Of a stretch of 64,000 nt of DNA, positions 9,524 through 19,000 are shown piece after piece; position 1 is the stretch's first letter, and the number at the start of each line of letters is the position of its first letter. The stretch is taken from NCBI RefSeq assembly GCF_009936275.1, contig NZ_AP019797.1, positions 797,501 to 861,500 on the forward strand, read 5' to 3'. The DNA is from Rhodothermus marinus (GTDB lineage: Bacteria; Bacteroidota; Rhodothermia; Rhodothermales; Rhodothermaceae). Made by a program: the position numbers and the translations under genes. The notes beneath the pieces are model-generated. The model ran no database searches. It was not told the DNA's origin and was given only the letters and a program-made list of their open reading frames with translations.

Positions 9524-10945
9524 ATGGCGCGCGACTACTGGCCCCGTCCGCTGTTGCACTTCGCCCCGCCGCAGGGCTTCATGAACGACCCGAACGGGTT
9601 GGTCTACCACCGCGGCCGCTATCACCTCTTTTACCAGCACAATCCCTACGCGCCGGTCTGGGGGCACATGAGCTGGGGACACGCCGTCGGGCCTTCGCTG
9701 CTGGACTGGGAGGATCGGCCTGTGGCGCTCCCGGAGCAGCCCGACCATATGATCTTCTCAGGCTCGGCCGTCGTTGATCAGACCAGCACGGCCGGTTTCG
9801 GCGCCGACGCGCTGATTGCCGTCTATACGGCCCACTACCGGGACGATCGGGAGGCGCAATGCCTGGCCTACAGCCCGGACGGTGGGGAGCGGTGGACGTT
9901 CTACGAGGGAAATCCGGTGCTGGTGGATCCCGAGCGGCCGCATGTGCGCGATCCGCAGGTCTTCCGGTACGAACCGGACGGCTACTGGGTGATGGCCGTG
10001 GCCCTGGCCGACGACCGGCAGGTGGCCTTCTACGCCTCGGACGATCTGAAACGCTGGGAGCTGCTGAGCACGTTTGGTCCGGCCGGCTGCTGGCAGGAGG
10101 CGCCCCACTGGGAATGTCCGGCCCTGCTGGAATTGCCCGTGGACGGTTCCGACCGCACGCACTGGCTGCTGGAGGTGGACGTGGACGGCGGGGCGCCGAC
10201 GGGCGGCTCGGGCGCGCAGTATTTCACCGGGCATTTCGACGGCGTACGCTTCGTGCCGGACGATCCGCCCGAAACGGTCCGCTGGGTGGAGTCCGGACCC
10301 GACTTCTATGCGGCGCAGGCCTTCAATCACATGCCGGATGGGCGCCGGGTGTGGCTGGGCTGGATGAACAACTGGCGCTACGCGAACGCGTTGCCCACCC
10401 ATCCGTGGCGGGGCATGCTGACGATCCCGCGCGAGCTGTCGATGGTGGAAGTCGATGGCCGCCACCATCTCGTGCAGCGTCCCTGTCGGGAGTGCTACGC
10501 ACGCATGCGGCCGGTGGAGGCGCCGCCAATCGGGCGTTCGTTTCCGCTACCCGAAGCCGGGCTGCTACGGCTCCGGATGCGTACCGACAGCGCATGGCAC
10601 GTTCGGTTTTTCACCGGCACCACGCCGGGCGTGATTGTGGGCTACGACGCCGAAACCCGCCGTCTTTTTCTGGATCGCCGCGCGGCCGGCCGGACCGACT
10701 TTTCGCCCGACTTTCCCGCTCGCTTTGCGGCGCTGCTACCGCCCGATGCGCCAGAGGAACTCGACCTGGAGATCCTTTTCGACCGCTACAGTCTGGAAGT
10801 TTTCGCCCCGCAGGCCCGGCTCGTCCTGAGCGCGCTGGTCTTTCCGGCGCCCGGGGATCGTGCGGCCGTAATTCAGGACGAAGGTGAATCGATCCGGGAG
10901 GTGCAGCTTAGCGACTATGCAGTCGCTTCAGCGTCGGCCGGCTGA
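9524..10945 (+). CDS. Glycoside hydrolase family 32 beta-fructosidase (sucrose/fructan hydrolase)
   Basis: GH32 enzymes hydrolyse sucrose, sucrose-6-phosphate, inulin or levan. The protein has 473 residues and the three catalytic motifs in order: NDPNG at 21-25 (nucleophile Asp22), RDP at 142-144 (transition-state stabiliser) and EC at 197-198 (acid/base Glu197), followed by a C-terminal beta-sandwich (about 330-473). There is no signal peptide, so it should act in the cytoplasm, which favours sucrose or imported short fructo-oligosaccharides as substrate. No fructokinase or sugar transporter is adjacent. The 3' end overlaps the convergent PepSY gene by 31 bases. Confidence 0.92.
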   Translation: MARDYWPRPLLHFAPPQGFMNDPNGLVYHRGRYHLFYQHNPYAPVWGHMSWGHAVGPSLLDWEDRPVALPEQPDHMIFSGSAVVDQTSTAGFGADALIAVYTAHYRDDREAQCLAYSPDGGERWTFYEGNPVLVDPERPHVRDPQVFRYEPDGYWVMAVALADDRQVAFYASDDLKRWELLSTFGPAGCWQEAPHWECPALLELPVDGSDRTHWLLEVDVDGGAPTGGSGAQYFTGHFDGVRFVPDDPPETVRWVESGPDFYAAQAFNHMPDGRRVWLGWMNNWRYANALPTHPWRGMLTIPRELSMVEVDGRHHLVQRPCRECYARMRPVEAPPIGRSFPLPEAGLLRLRMRTDSAWHVRFFTGTTPGVIVGYDAETRRLFLDRRAAGRTDFSPDFPARFAALLPPDAPEELDLEILFDRYSLEVFAPQARLVLSALVFPAPGDRAAVIQDEGESIREVQLSDYAVASASAG

Positions 10946-12147
10946 GCGGACGGCGGTGCGGTCGGGCGAACCCGTGAAGCAGTTCCACGGGTCGTAGTCG
11001 GACTCCGTCTGGAACGGCGCTGTCGCCGCCAGCGCGGAAACCAGATCAGAAAGCCGGTAATCGGCAGGCTGGCCACGATCAGACAGGCGAAAAACGCCAG
11101 AAGTCGTCCGGGCCAGCCGAGAATCGCTCCGCTGTGGATGTCATAGTTCATGCGGAGCACTTTGTCGCCCAGATTGCCTTCCTCGAAGCGATCGGTGGCC
11201 AGCTTTTCACCGGTGTACGGGTCGAAGTACTGTTCAATCCGTCGGTAGAAGGTGCCCTCATCCGGATAGACGTCGATCTGCAGAGGCATTGCAGGCGTTG
11301 CGGGTGCGCGTACGATCACCATATGGGCATCGGGATAGGTCCGCAGCGTGTGCAGATAGAGGCTGTCCATGAGCGCTTCGGGCGAACGGGATGCGACAGC
11401 AGCGGAAGCGGCGAGTTCGAACCGGGGCGGCTCCGGTATCGACTGGCCGCCGGAGAACAGCCAGTACACGCCGCTTTTCATCCAGCCGAAGGCCATGACC
11501 AGCCCGGTGATCGCCAGGAAAACCACAATCCAGGAGGCGTAGAATCCGAGTACGTTGTGGAGATCGTAGGTCAGTCGCTTGGGGCCAAGTCCCCAGGTAA
11601 TCCGGAAGCGGGAGCGGCGGCCCTGTGGCGTGGTCCAGACCCGGCGATTGCGTGGCCACCAGAGGATGAGTCCGGTGAGCAGCAGGATCACAAAAATAAT
11701 CGTGGCGCTTCCAACGACGATCCGGCCGATCTCGTGCGGTAGCAATAGCGTGGTATGAAGGTGCTCGACCGTGGCCCAGAAGGTGTCGTGATAGTTGTAA
11801 ACTTCCAGAAATTCTCCCGTGTAGGGATTCATGTAAGCTCCGATCCAGTCTTCCAGATCGTTGCGGTTCCAGGCCCAGACGTGATAGGTGCGGGGTTCAT
11901 TGGGATAGCTGATCAGGAGCACGCCATATTCGGGCCCGACCCGGGCCTGCATGCGGGCAAGAGCCTCGCTGGGTGGAAGCATCGGAGAGGGCTGGGAGGC
12001 CACGAAGCGCACGTCCCGATCGAAAAGATCCTGCAGCTCTTCTTCGAAGACGTAGAGGGCGCCGGTTGTGGCAACTATGAAAACGACGAGGCCGGTTATC
12101 AGTCCAAGCCAGCGATGAAGCGTGACGGCAAACGTGCGAACGGTCAT
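10915..12147 (-). CDS. PepSY-associated transmembrane protein (iron-uptake linked)
   Basis: The 410-residue membrane protein begins MTVRTFAVTLHRWLGL, the typical start of PepSY-TM proteins, and has a first helix (ITGLVVFIVATTGALYVFEEEL), a large periplasmic PepSY region, two central helices near IVVGSATIIFVILLLTGLILWW-type sequence, a helix followed by GLVMAFGWMKSGVYW, and a final helix with ITGFLIWFPRW. Such proteins often sit beside siderophore receptors and are thought to help reduce ferric siderophores. I chose the ATG at 12147 because it gives this start; longer frames add non-homologous sequence. It lies 59 bases downstream of the TonB receptor, with a strong hairpin in between. Confidence 0.85.
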   Translation of the reverse strand: MTVRTFAVTLHRWLGLITGLVVFIVATTGALYVFEEELQDLFDRDVRFVASQPSPMLPPSEALARMQARVGPEYGVLLISYPNEPRTYHVWAWNRNDLEDWIGAYMNPYTGEFLEVYNYHDTFWATVEHLHTTLLLPHEIGRIVVGSATIIFVILLLTGLILWWPRNRRVWTTPQGRRSRFRITWGLGPKRLTYDLHNVLGFYASWIVVFLAITGLVMAFGWMKSGVYWLFSGGQSIPEPPRFELAASAAVASRSPEALMDSLYLHTLRTYPDAHMVIVRAPATPAMPLQIDVYPDEGTFYRRIEQYFDPYTGEKLATDRFEEGNLGDKVLRMNYDIHSGAILGWPGRLLAFFACLIVASLPITGFLIWFPRWRRQRRSRRSPTTTRGTASRVRPTAPPSAQPADAEATA

Positions 12148-12167
12148 GGTGGTGCCGATCCGTTTAT

Positions 12168-12195
12168 GGGGCCAGGGAGCCTGCTCCCTGGCCCC
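12168..12195. terminator. Strong hairpin between the TonB receptor and PepSY genes
   Basis: GGGGCCAGGGAGC and its exact complement GCTCCCTGGCCCC form a 13-bp stem (12 bp if a 4-base loop is allowed). A T-rich stretch (GTTTTCATTGTTT) follows only on the + strand, where no gene precedes it. On the - strand, the coding direction here, there is no U-tract. In the operon it is therefore more likely an attenuator, or an RNA-stability element that sets the receptor above the PepSY gene, than a full terminator. Confidence 0.5.
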
Positions 12196-12206
12196 GTTTT
12201 CATTGT

Positions 12207-14552
12207 TTAGAGCGTGTAGCGCACCAGCAGACGGAAGTTGCGGGGTGGCTCTACCTGCCAGTAGTAGAAGCCGTAGTAGCGCGTGCCGGTGTAGAGTGTG
12301 GCATCGAGGATGTTGTTCACGTTCAGCGCAAGCTGCAGGCGATCGTAGCGCCAGCTCAGCCCGCCGTCTAGCCGGAAATAGTCGGGAAGCGATTCCTGAG
12401 CGCCGGGCGAAGCCCAGGCCGAAGTGCGATCCCACATCCAGCGGTAGCCCAGGCTCACGCTGAAACCAGCGGGCAGATGATAGGTGGCCCATCCGTTGGT
12501 AACGTGGCGCGCGCCGCCATAGCGATCCCCTTCGCGTTCCGGGTCCGTGTCTTTGGAAATGAACGCGTCGGTGAAAGCATAATTGAGCACCACGTCGAGT
12601 CGGGGAAACAGCTCGCCTCGCAGATCAACCTCGATCCCACGGGTGAGCGTCTCACCGAGCTGAACGGAAAAGTTCGGGTTTTCCGGGTCGGTGGTCAGCA
12701 CGTTGGTTTTGACAATTCGGTAGGCGGCCAGCGTGAGGTTCCAGCGGCCTTCCCCGCCGTCGTGCTTCAAGCCGACTTCGAGGTTGTGACCGCGCACGGG
12801 TTTGAAAGCGCGGCCCTGTGCGTCGGAGCCAGCCTGTGGCAGGAAAGTTTGATCGTAGAGACCATATACATGCGTGTTTGGACGAAGCGTTACGCTGAGT
12901 CCGGCGCGCGGCGTGATGACGTGTTCCACCAGCTCTTCCCCGAACGGCGTATTGTAACGGGAATTGCTGCGTGCCTGTGTGAAACGTGCCCCCAGTGTTA
13001 GCCGCAGGCGCTCCTCGAAGAACCGCAGTTCATCCTGCACGTAGAGCGCTTCATGGCTGGCGAAGGTCACGTAATTGGCACGATTCCGAAGCGGCTGCGA
13101 CCGATCGAAACGGGGCAGTTGCGCAGCAGAGAGGCCATAGGTGGGCCGGTAGATATTGAAGGGCTGCGCTTCGCTATCCAGTAGCTGATATTGCCCGAAT
13201 TCGGCAAAATAGTCTTTGTCGGCCATATCCAGGCCGATCAGCAAATAATGGGTCACAGCGCCGGTTTGCTCAGTCCCCTGGAGAAATACCTGGGCTGCTT
13301 TTTGCTGCAGGTGGCTATCCCAGAGGCCGATCTGACGCAACATGTTTCCCGCCGAATCGATCGCGGCGGGCCAGATGGAGCTACCAGTGGGTCGATAGTC
13401 AAAAAAGGTTCCCTGCGCACGTAGTTGCCACCTGTCATTGAGTTGATGGGTAAAATATAAGAAAAAGCTGTTTTCTCTGATTTTAGATGGGTCCAGACTT
13501 GGATCGGCAATGGTAAACCCTTCGGGCAGGGCGTCCGGTTCAAAGCCGCGTGCGGAAAACTGATAGACACTCCCGGGATTTAGCAGGCTGGCATACTGAT
13601 AAGTGTACTCCAACGTCACGGTAGTCCGAGAGGATAGACGGTAGGTGAGGACAGGAGCGATCGCCAGCCGGCTTTGAAAGTCGTGCTGCAGGAAAGATTC
13701 GGTGCGGTAGCCGAGTACGTTCAGCCGATAGAGCAGCCGAGGGCTTCCCAGCTGGCCATCCAGATCGATAGTGGCCCGGTACAGATTGAAGCTGCCCAGC
13801 GACAGGGAAACTTCCTGACGGGTGCGCCCGGTCGGTTTTTTGGTCACCACATTATAGAAGCCGACGGGCTCACCGTTGGCCAGCTTGAAGCCGGCCGGTC
13901 CTTTGATAAACTCGATGCGCTCCACGAGCGCCATATCTTCCGAAAGCGGCCCCCACGTCGACGAGACGTCCAGGCCGTTTCGAAAGGCGGCGACGCGGGC
14001 GCCGCGCATGTGCACGCGGGTGAACTGGGCCCAGTGTTCGGCTTCAATGGCCCCACTGACATTGCGCACGACGCCTTCTCGCATGTTCAGCAACTGCTGA
14101 TTGCGTAGCAGGTCGGCCGTGACGACCTGAATGTTCTGGGGAATTTCGGCCAGTGGCGCCTGCAGCAGCAGCGTAGGGGAGGGATAAGCCGCGCGGTAGT
14201 TCGTGGCATATGCCGTGACGACAATTTCCTGAAGCTCGGCAATGCTTTCGCGCAGCACCACAGGAGGCAGGCTGGTGACCTCACCTGCGCGAATCGTCAC
14301 ACGGCGCGTCTGGGTCTCTAACCCGACCGCCGACACCACCAGCGTGTAGGTGCCCGGCGGAATCTGTGCAATGAGAAAGTGTCCGGTGGAATCGGTAACA
14401 CTACCGAGCGAAGTTCCCTGAAGCCAGACGTTGATCAATTCGGCGGGTTGCCCATCGGAGGTAACGACACGCCCCTGCAGCGTGCCGAAGTTTTCCTGCG
14501 CCTGGGCTATCATCGGGGCCAAAAACAGCAGGCCAAGTAACAGCCGTCTCAT
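12207..14552 (-). CDS. TonB-dependent siderophore receptor with N-terminal carboxypeptidase-regulatory-like domain
   Basis: This 781-residue outer-membrane receptor has a signal peptide (MRRLLLGLLFLAPMIAQAQ), a CarboxypepD_reg-like beta-sandwich (LQGRVVTSDGQPAELINVWLQ to about residue 100), a plug domain (IPQNIQVVTADLLRNQQLLNMREGVVRNVSG, FIKGPAGFKLANGEPVGFYNVVTKKP) and a C-terminal beta-barrel ending in FRLLVRYTL with the terminal aromatic/hydrophobic pattern. The plug sequence is of the FhuA/FpvA ferric-siderophore type. I chose ATG 14552; an in-frame TTG three codons earlier is less likely. It is transcribed with the PepSY gene. No Fur box was recognised. Confidence 0.9.
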   Translation of the reverse strand: MRRLLLGLLFLAPMIAQAQENFGTLQGRVVTSDGQPAELINVWLQGTSLGSVTDSTGHFLIAQIPPGTYTLVVSAVGLETQTRRVTIRAGEVTSLPPVVLRESIAELQEIVVTAYATNYRAAYPSPTLLLQAPLAEIPQNIQVVTADLLRNQQLLNMREGVVRNVSGAIEAEHWAQFTRVHMRGARVAAFRNGLDVSSTWGPLSEDMALVERIEFIKGPAGFKLANGEPVGFYNVVTKKPTGRTRQEVSLSLGSFNLYRATIDLDGQLGSPRLLYRLNVLGYRTESFLQHDFQSRLAIAPVLTYRLSSRTTVTLEYTYQYASLLNPGSVYQFSARGFEPDALPEGFTIADPSLDPSKIRENSFFLYFTHQLNDRWQLRAQGTFFDYRPTGSSIWPAAIDSAGNMLRQIGLWDSHLQQKAAQVFLQGTEQTGAVTHYLLIGLDMADKDYFAEFGQYQLLDSEAQPFNIYRPTYGLSAAQLPRFDRSQPLRNRANYVTFASHEALYVQDELRFFEERLRLTLGARFTQARSNSRYNTPFGEELVEHVITPRAGLSVTLRPNTHVYGLYDQTFLPQAGSDAQGRAFKPVRGHNLEVGLKHDGGEGRWNLTLAAYRIVKTNVLTTDPENPNFSVQLGETLTRGIEVDLRGELFPRLDVVLNYAFTDAFISKDTDPEREGDRYGGARHVTNGWATYHLPAGFSVSLGYRWMWDRTSAWASPGAQESLPDYFRLDGGLSWRYDRLQLALNVNNILDATLYTGTRYYGFYYWQVEPPRNFRLLVRYTL

Positions 14553-14858
14553 AGGATACAAGAGATTTTGGGTTCGACATGAATTTAGACTCAGTATAGA
14601 TAGTGAATGAGTAGCTTCAAAAGCAATCGATGGGCTTCAAGAATCCATAAAATCAGCGTATCAAGGCTCTGTGTAACGATCTGGTGACCTCTGCTCTATT
14701 TCGGTAGAGTACACCGGTTGGACGAGACCGGGCAGGTTGGGGCAGATCCGAGCGGCCTATTCGATGGTGGCTACATTGAAGCCCGCCCGGCGATTTCCCG
14801 GACATCCATGGCCCCGCTTCATTTTCCGGGCACGACAGGGCGGACACAAAGAGCCACG
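14553..14858. other. Intergenic region between TonB receptor and SorC regulator
   Basis: These 306 bases hold a candidate promoter for the receptor (14593-14620) and, at 14838-14848, GGGCGGACACA, which equals one arm of the dispersed palindromic repeat without its partner arm. Short open frames here have no recognisable product. No terminator with a T-tract was seen after the regulator gene. Confidence 0.4.
14593..14620 (-). promoter_or_regulatory. Candidate promoter of the TonB receptor operon
   Basis: On the - strand TTGAAG (14620-14615) and TATACT (14598-14593) are 16 bases apart, with about 40 bases to the start codon. The match is 4/6 at -35 and 5/6 at -10 with slightly short spacing, so this is plausible but not certain. 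Confidence 0.45.
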
Positions 14859-15812
14859 CTAATCGGCCAGCAGCTGCTCGGCGGTTTCGTGGTCGGTGAT
14901 CAGCACCTTGATGTAGCCGCCGCGCAGGGCGCCACGGATGGCCTCCACTTTGGCCGGGCCGCCGGCAATGCCCACCACACGCGGAACGCGCCGGAGTTCT
15001 TCCAGCGTGATCCCGATCAGGTGCTGATCCAGCGACGTCCGCACGGAGCGGCCCCGGCTGTCGTAGAAGCGCATGGCGATGTCTCCGATGGCGCCGGCCG
15101 CTTGCAGTTCTTCGTAAAAACGCTGAAGCTGCTCGTCTTTCGTTTGAAAGACGGGATTGGTGTTCAGCGCGCCAATGCCGGTGTAGGCCACGGTTAGCCT
15201 GGGGAAGAGCGACAGGGCGGCCTGCACGTAACGGTCGCTCAGCAGCACCTCGCGGGCTTCCGGGCGGTGCACGATGCCCGGTGCGGGTAGCAGGGTTACC
15301 GGGGCCTGCAGGAGCTGGGCCAGCCGGCGGGAGAGATCGGCCGCATAGGCTTCGGCTTCCGGGGGACCGATGCCGCCGAGGGTCTGGACGACGTGCACCT
15401 TCGTGGTGGGCATGGCCTGCAGTTGCTGGATCATGGCCTGCAGCGTGGTGCCCCAGGTCATCCCGATGACGTCGCCGGCCTGGACGGTACGGCGCAGGTA
15501 ATCGGCGGCGGCAGCACCCAGTTGCTTTTTCAGCAGGGCATCATCGCCCGGCGAGGGCGTCTCCACGATCACCGCTTCCAGCAGGCGGTAGCGCCGCTCC
15601 AGCTCCGATTCCAGTTCGACGAACTGACTGGCGCCCCGGATGGTGATCTGGACGATGCCCAGCCGTCGGGCCTGTTGCAGCAGGCGTGAGACTTTGGGCC
15701 GCGACAGCCGCAGCCGCCGGGCAATCTGCTGTTGCGTCAGGTTCTGAAGGTAATACAGCTCGCTGACCTTCGTCAGCAGCCGTAGATCAAACGGACTCCG
15801 CGGTCGAGGCAT
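14859..15812 (-). CDS. SorC-family sugar-responsive transcriptional regulator of the rhamnose locus
   Basis: SorC/DeoR-type regulators bind a phosphorylated sugar through a C-terminal domain related to NagB/RpiA folds and control divergent sugar genes. The 317-residue protein has an N-terminal helix-turn-helix (LTQQQIARRLRLSRPKVSRLLQQARRLGI, about residues 26-54) and a long effector domain (GMTWGTTLQAMIQQL, VVQTLGGIG, VGIAGGPAKVEAIRGAL, LITDHETAEQLL). The start at 15812 gives the natural N-terminus; an upstream in-frame start adds 22 unrelated residues. It is transcribed away from susC, so rhamnose or rhamnulose-1-phosphate is the inferred signal. Confidence 0.85.
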   Translation of the reverse strand: MPRPRSPFDLRLLTKVSELYYLQNLTQQQIARRLRLSRPKVSRLLQQARRLGIVQITIRGASQFVELESELERRYRLLEAVIVETPSPGDDALLKKQLGAAAADYLRRTVQAGDVIGMTWGTTLQAMIQQLQAMPTTKVHVVQTLGGIGPPEAEAYAADLSRRLAQLLQAPVTLLPAPGIVHRPEAREVLLSDRYVQAALSLFPRLTVAYTGIGALNTNPVFQTKDEQLQRFYEELQAAGAIGDIAMRFYDSRGRSVRTSLDQHLIGITLEELRRVPRVVGIAGGPAKVEAIRGALRGGYIKVLITDHETAEQLLAD

Positions 15813-15849
15813 GGAGGATTTTCCAATCGTTCGGGTGCGACGCTGATGG

Positions 15850-15876
15850 GAGAATACAATATCTGAACATATTCTC
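15850..15876. promoter_or_regulatory. Candidate operator GAGAATA-N13-TATTCTC
   Basis: Two perfect 7-base inverted arms have centres 20 bases apart, two helical turns, as expected for a dimer binding one face of DNA. An inner inverted repeat (AATAT/ATATT) overlaps it. The site lies 38 bases upstream of the regulator start, where the regulator's own promoter should be (TTGTGA-N18-TATTCT on the - strand is a weak candidate), so autoregulation is likely if this is its site. Confidence 0.5.
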
Positions 15877-15921
15877 ACAAATGTCCATTTGATAATTTCA
15901 TCTTATCTTCAAAAACAGATC

Positions 15922-15950
15922 TTGTAGAAGCTTTCAAGAAAAGATAAAAT
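15922..15950 (+). promoter_or_regulatory. Candidate promoter of the susC-rhamnose operon
   Basis: TTGTAG (15922-15927) and TAAAAT (15945-15950) are 17 bases apart, 5/6 match at -10 and weak at -35, in an AT-rich stretch between the divergent genes. Predicted transcript start is about 47 bases before the susC ATG. A weak -35 box suits an activator-dependent or derepressible promoter. Confidence 0.5.
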
Positions 15951-15965
15951 TCTATCGTATCAGAT

Positions 15966-15981
15966 TGATCATAACTGATCA
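15966..15981. promoter_or_regulatory. Candidate operator TGATCA-TAAC-TGATCA
   Basis: Two copies of the 6-base palindrome TGATCA flank a 4-base spacer, just downstream of the predicted susC transcription start. The position suits a repressor roadblock. The binding protein is not known from sequence; the adjacent SorC-type regulator is the first candidate. Confidence 0.4.
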
Positions 15982-16003
15982 AATGATTAAAAATGGAGGC
16001 ACT

Positions 16004-19000
16004 ATGTTGAACGACCGGTACAACGTCTGGCGAAACGGCTGGAAGCGATTCGGCTTCTGGTTGGTGCATGTCTGGCTGCTCACAGCAAGCGCTTCGATAG
16101 CCCAAGCGCAGACGGGAGCGGTTACGGGACGCGTGACAGATGCCGACACGGGCGAGCCGCTTCCCGGTGTGAATGTGGTGGTGGAAGAACTGGCGACCGG
16201 AGCAGCCACCGATGTGGAAGGGCGGTATACGATCTCCGGGCTGCGGCCGGGTACCTACACGCTACGGGCCTCCTTTGTGGGCTATGAGGACCAGACGCAA
16301 GCGGTTGTGGTGCGTGCCGGAGAGACGGTGGAGGTGAATTTTGCCCTGCAGCCCACGACCCTGGGCTTGCAGGAGGTGGTCGTGGTGGGGTATGGCACGC
16401 AGCGGTGGGAGGATGTGACGGGTTCGGTGGCGGCGGTCCGTACGGAAAACCTGGCGTTGATGCCCGTGACGGGGCCCGATCAGGCGCTGGCCGGTCAGGT
16501 GGCCGGGGTACAGGTGCTGCAGGGGAGCGGCATTCCCGGTGGCGGCCCGCAGATTCAGGTGCGTGGCGTCGGTGCGATCGGCGCGGGAAATCAACCGCTT
16601 TTCGTGGTGGACGGCTTCCCGCTTCCCAGTTCGACCAATGAAATTCGCAATCCGCTCAACGACATTCCCCCCGAAGACATCGAATCGATTACAATCCTGA
16701 AGGACGCTTCGGCGGCGGCGATCTACGGCTCCCGGGCGGCCAACGGGGTGGTGATCATTACGACAAAGAGCGGGCGGGGACAGCGGCCTACCGTAACGAT
16801 CACCTCTTCGATCGGCGTGCAGCAGATCCCGCCGGAGCGCAAGCCGGACATCATGAGTGCCCGGGAGTTTGCTCAGTGGATGAAGGAACGTTACGAGGAT
16901 CACGTGCGGATCGACCTGGGCCGGGAGCCAACCCCGGATGATATTCCGGAGCCCTATCGCAATCCGGAAAGCGTGCAGGGCGTGGACTGGTTCGACGCCG
17001 TAACACGGACGGCCCTGATGTCGGACCTGAACGTAAGCGTCAGTGGAGGAAGCCAGCTCGTTACCGCCTACTTTTCGGCCGGTGTGTTGCGGCAGGAAGG
17101 CGTGCTCAGGAACACCGACTTTACGCGGTATTCCCTCCGGGCCAACCTGCGCTTCTATCCCAACGACTGGATCAACCTGGGATTGAACGTGTCGCCGGTA
17201 TTTGCACAGCGCAATCTACCCGTCCAGGGTGGAGGTGGCATCTGGGATGAAACCTTCGCGCGCAATGCAGGGGCCATTTCGATGGGACAGATTCTGGTAA
17301 CCTGCCCGATTGCCAGTCTCGACGATGTGCAGGTGGGATGCCCGGGCACTTTCTCCTGGCCCAATCCTGTTCAGGCGCTGGAAAGCCTGGCGCTTGGCAC
17401 GGAGTCGGCCCGTTTTGTGGGCAGTTCCTTCGTGGAACTCGAACCTGTCTCGGGTTTGCGGCTGAAGTCGCAGCTGAATACGGAAGTGTTCGGGAGCGAG
17501 ACCCAGTTCTATCGGCCTTCGACGATCGGAACAATTAACACGCCACCTCCTCTGGCGCCGCAGGGACGCTACCAGACCAGCAGCTATCTGAACTGGCTGA
17601 ACGAAAATACGGCCACCTGGAATCTGGCGCTCGGGGATCATGCGGTCGAGGTGCTGCTGGGCACCAGCTTTCAGAAACACACGCAGCGGACCGGAAGCTT
17701 TACCGGCGAAGAATATCCAAGCGACGAGGTCAAGACGCTGAACGCGGCCGCGCGCATTACGGGCCAGACGCTGATCGAGGAATGGGGCATGATCTCCTAT
17801 TTCGGACGGGTCAACTATGAGTATCGGAATAAATACTTCTTCACGGCGTCGCTGCGTCGCGACGGTTCGTCCCGGTTTGGCCCGAGGAATCGATGGGGGA
17901 CTTTCCCGGCCATCGCGCTTGGCTGGCGCCTGTCTGAGGAAGGATTCCTGCGGGGGGTTAACTGGATTGACGATCTGAAGCTGCGGTTTTCCTGGGGCGA
18001 AACCGGTAACAACAACATCGGCAACTATGATTACATCAGCCGGGTGACCTCGCAGAATTACGTACTGGGCGGCGGCCTGGCTTCCGGCCGCGTGGTTTCC
18101 TCGCTGGGCAACGATCTGCTGGGATGGGAGACTACGCGGGAGACCAACCTGGGGCTCGATGTGACGCTGCTGAACAATCGCGTCAACCTGAGCGCCGAGG
18201 TTTACCAGAGCTATACGACGGATCTGCTTCTTGACGTAGAAATCCCGCTGTCTTCCGGTTTTACTACGATCAAGGAGAATCGCGGCAAGGTCAGAAACCG
18301 GGGGATCGAGGTGGCGCTGCAGACGACCCCGGTCAGAAGAAGCAATTTCGTCTGGATCTCGAGCTTCAACGTGTCGGCCAACCGAAATGTCGTCCTGGAG
18401 CTGGGCCCCACCGGCGCGCCCATCTACAGTGGTCGCAGCGGCGAGGCAAACCCTACGCATATCACGATGATCGGCAAGCCGGTGGGTATGTTTTTCGGGT
18501 ATGTGTTTGAGGGGCTTTATCGCAACTGGGATGACGTCAACAACAGTCCGCATTTTCCGGGCGCGATCCCGGGGAACGTGAAGTACCGCGACGTAAACGG
18601 AGACGGTACGATCTCGCCGGTGAGCGACTTCGACATCATTGGAAATCCCTACCCGGATCTGGTATTCGGTATCACCAACAGTATCACCTATAAAAACCTG
18701 GATGTGCAGCTTGTGCTTACGGGGCAACTGGGCGGGGAGAAGCTGATGGCCTTCAAGGAGTCGCTGAACAACATCGACGGCGTGTTCAATGTGGAGCGCG
18801 AGATGCTGCAGCAATGGCGCTCGCCCGAAGACCCCGGAAACGGCCGGGTGCCCACGACGGCCGGGACCGCACTTGGCCGGGTCCTGTATCGCGATGTCAA
18901 CTCGCTGTGGGTCAAAGACGCCTCGCACCTGGCCATCAAGAACATCACGGTCCGCTATAACCTGCCCAACCGCTGGTTCCAGTCCTGGATGTCGATCAAC

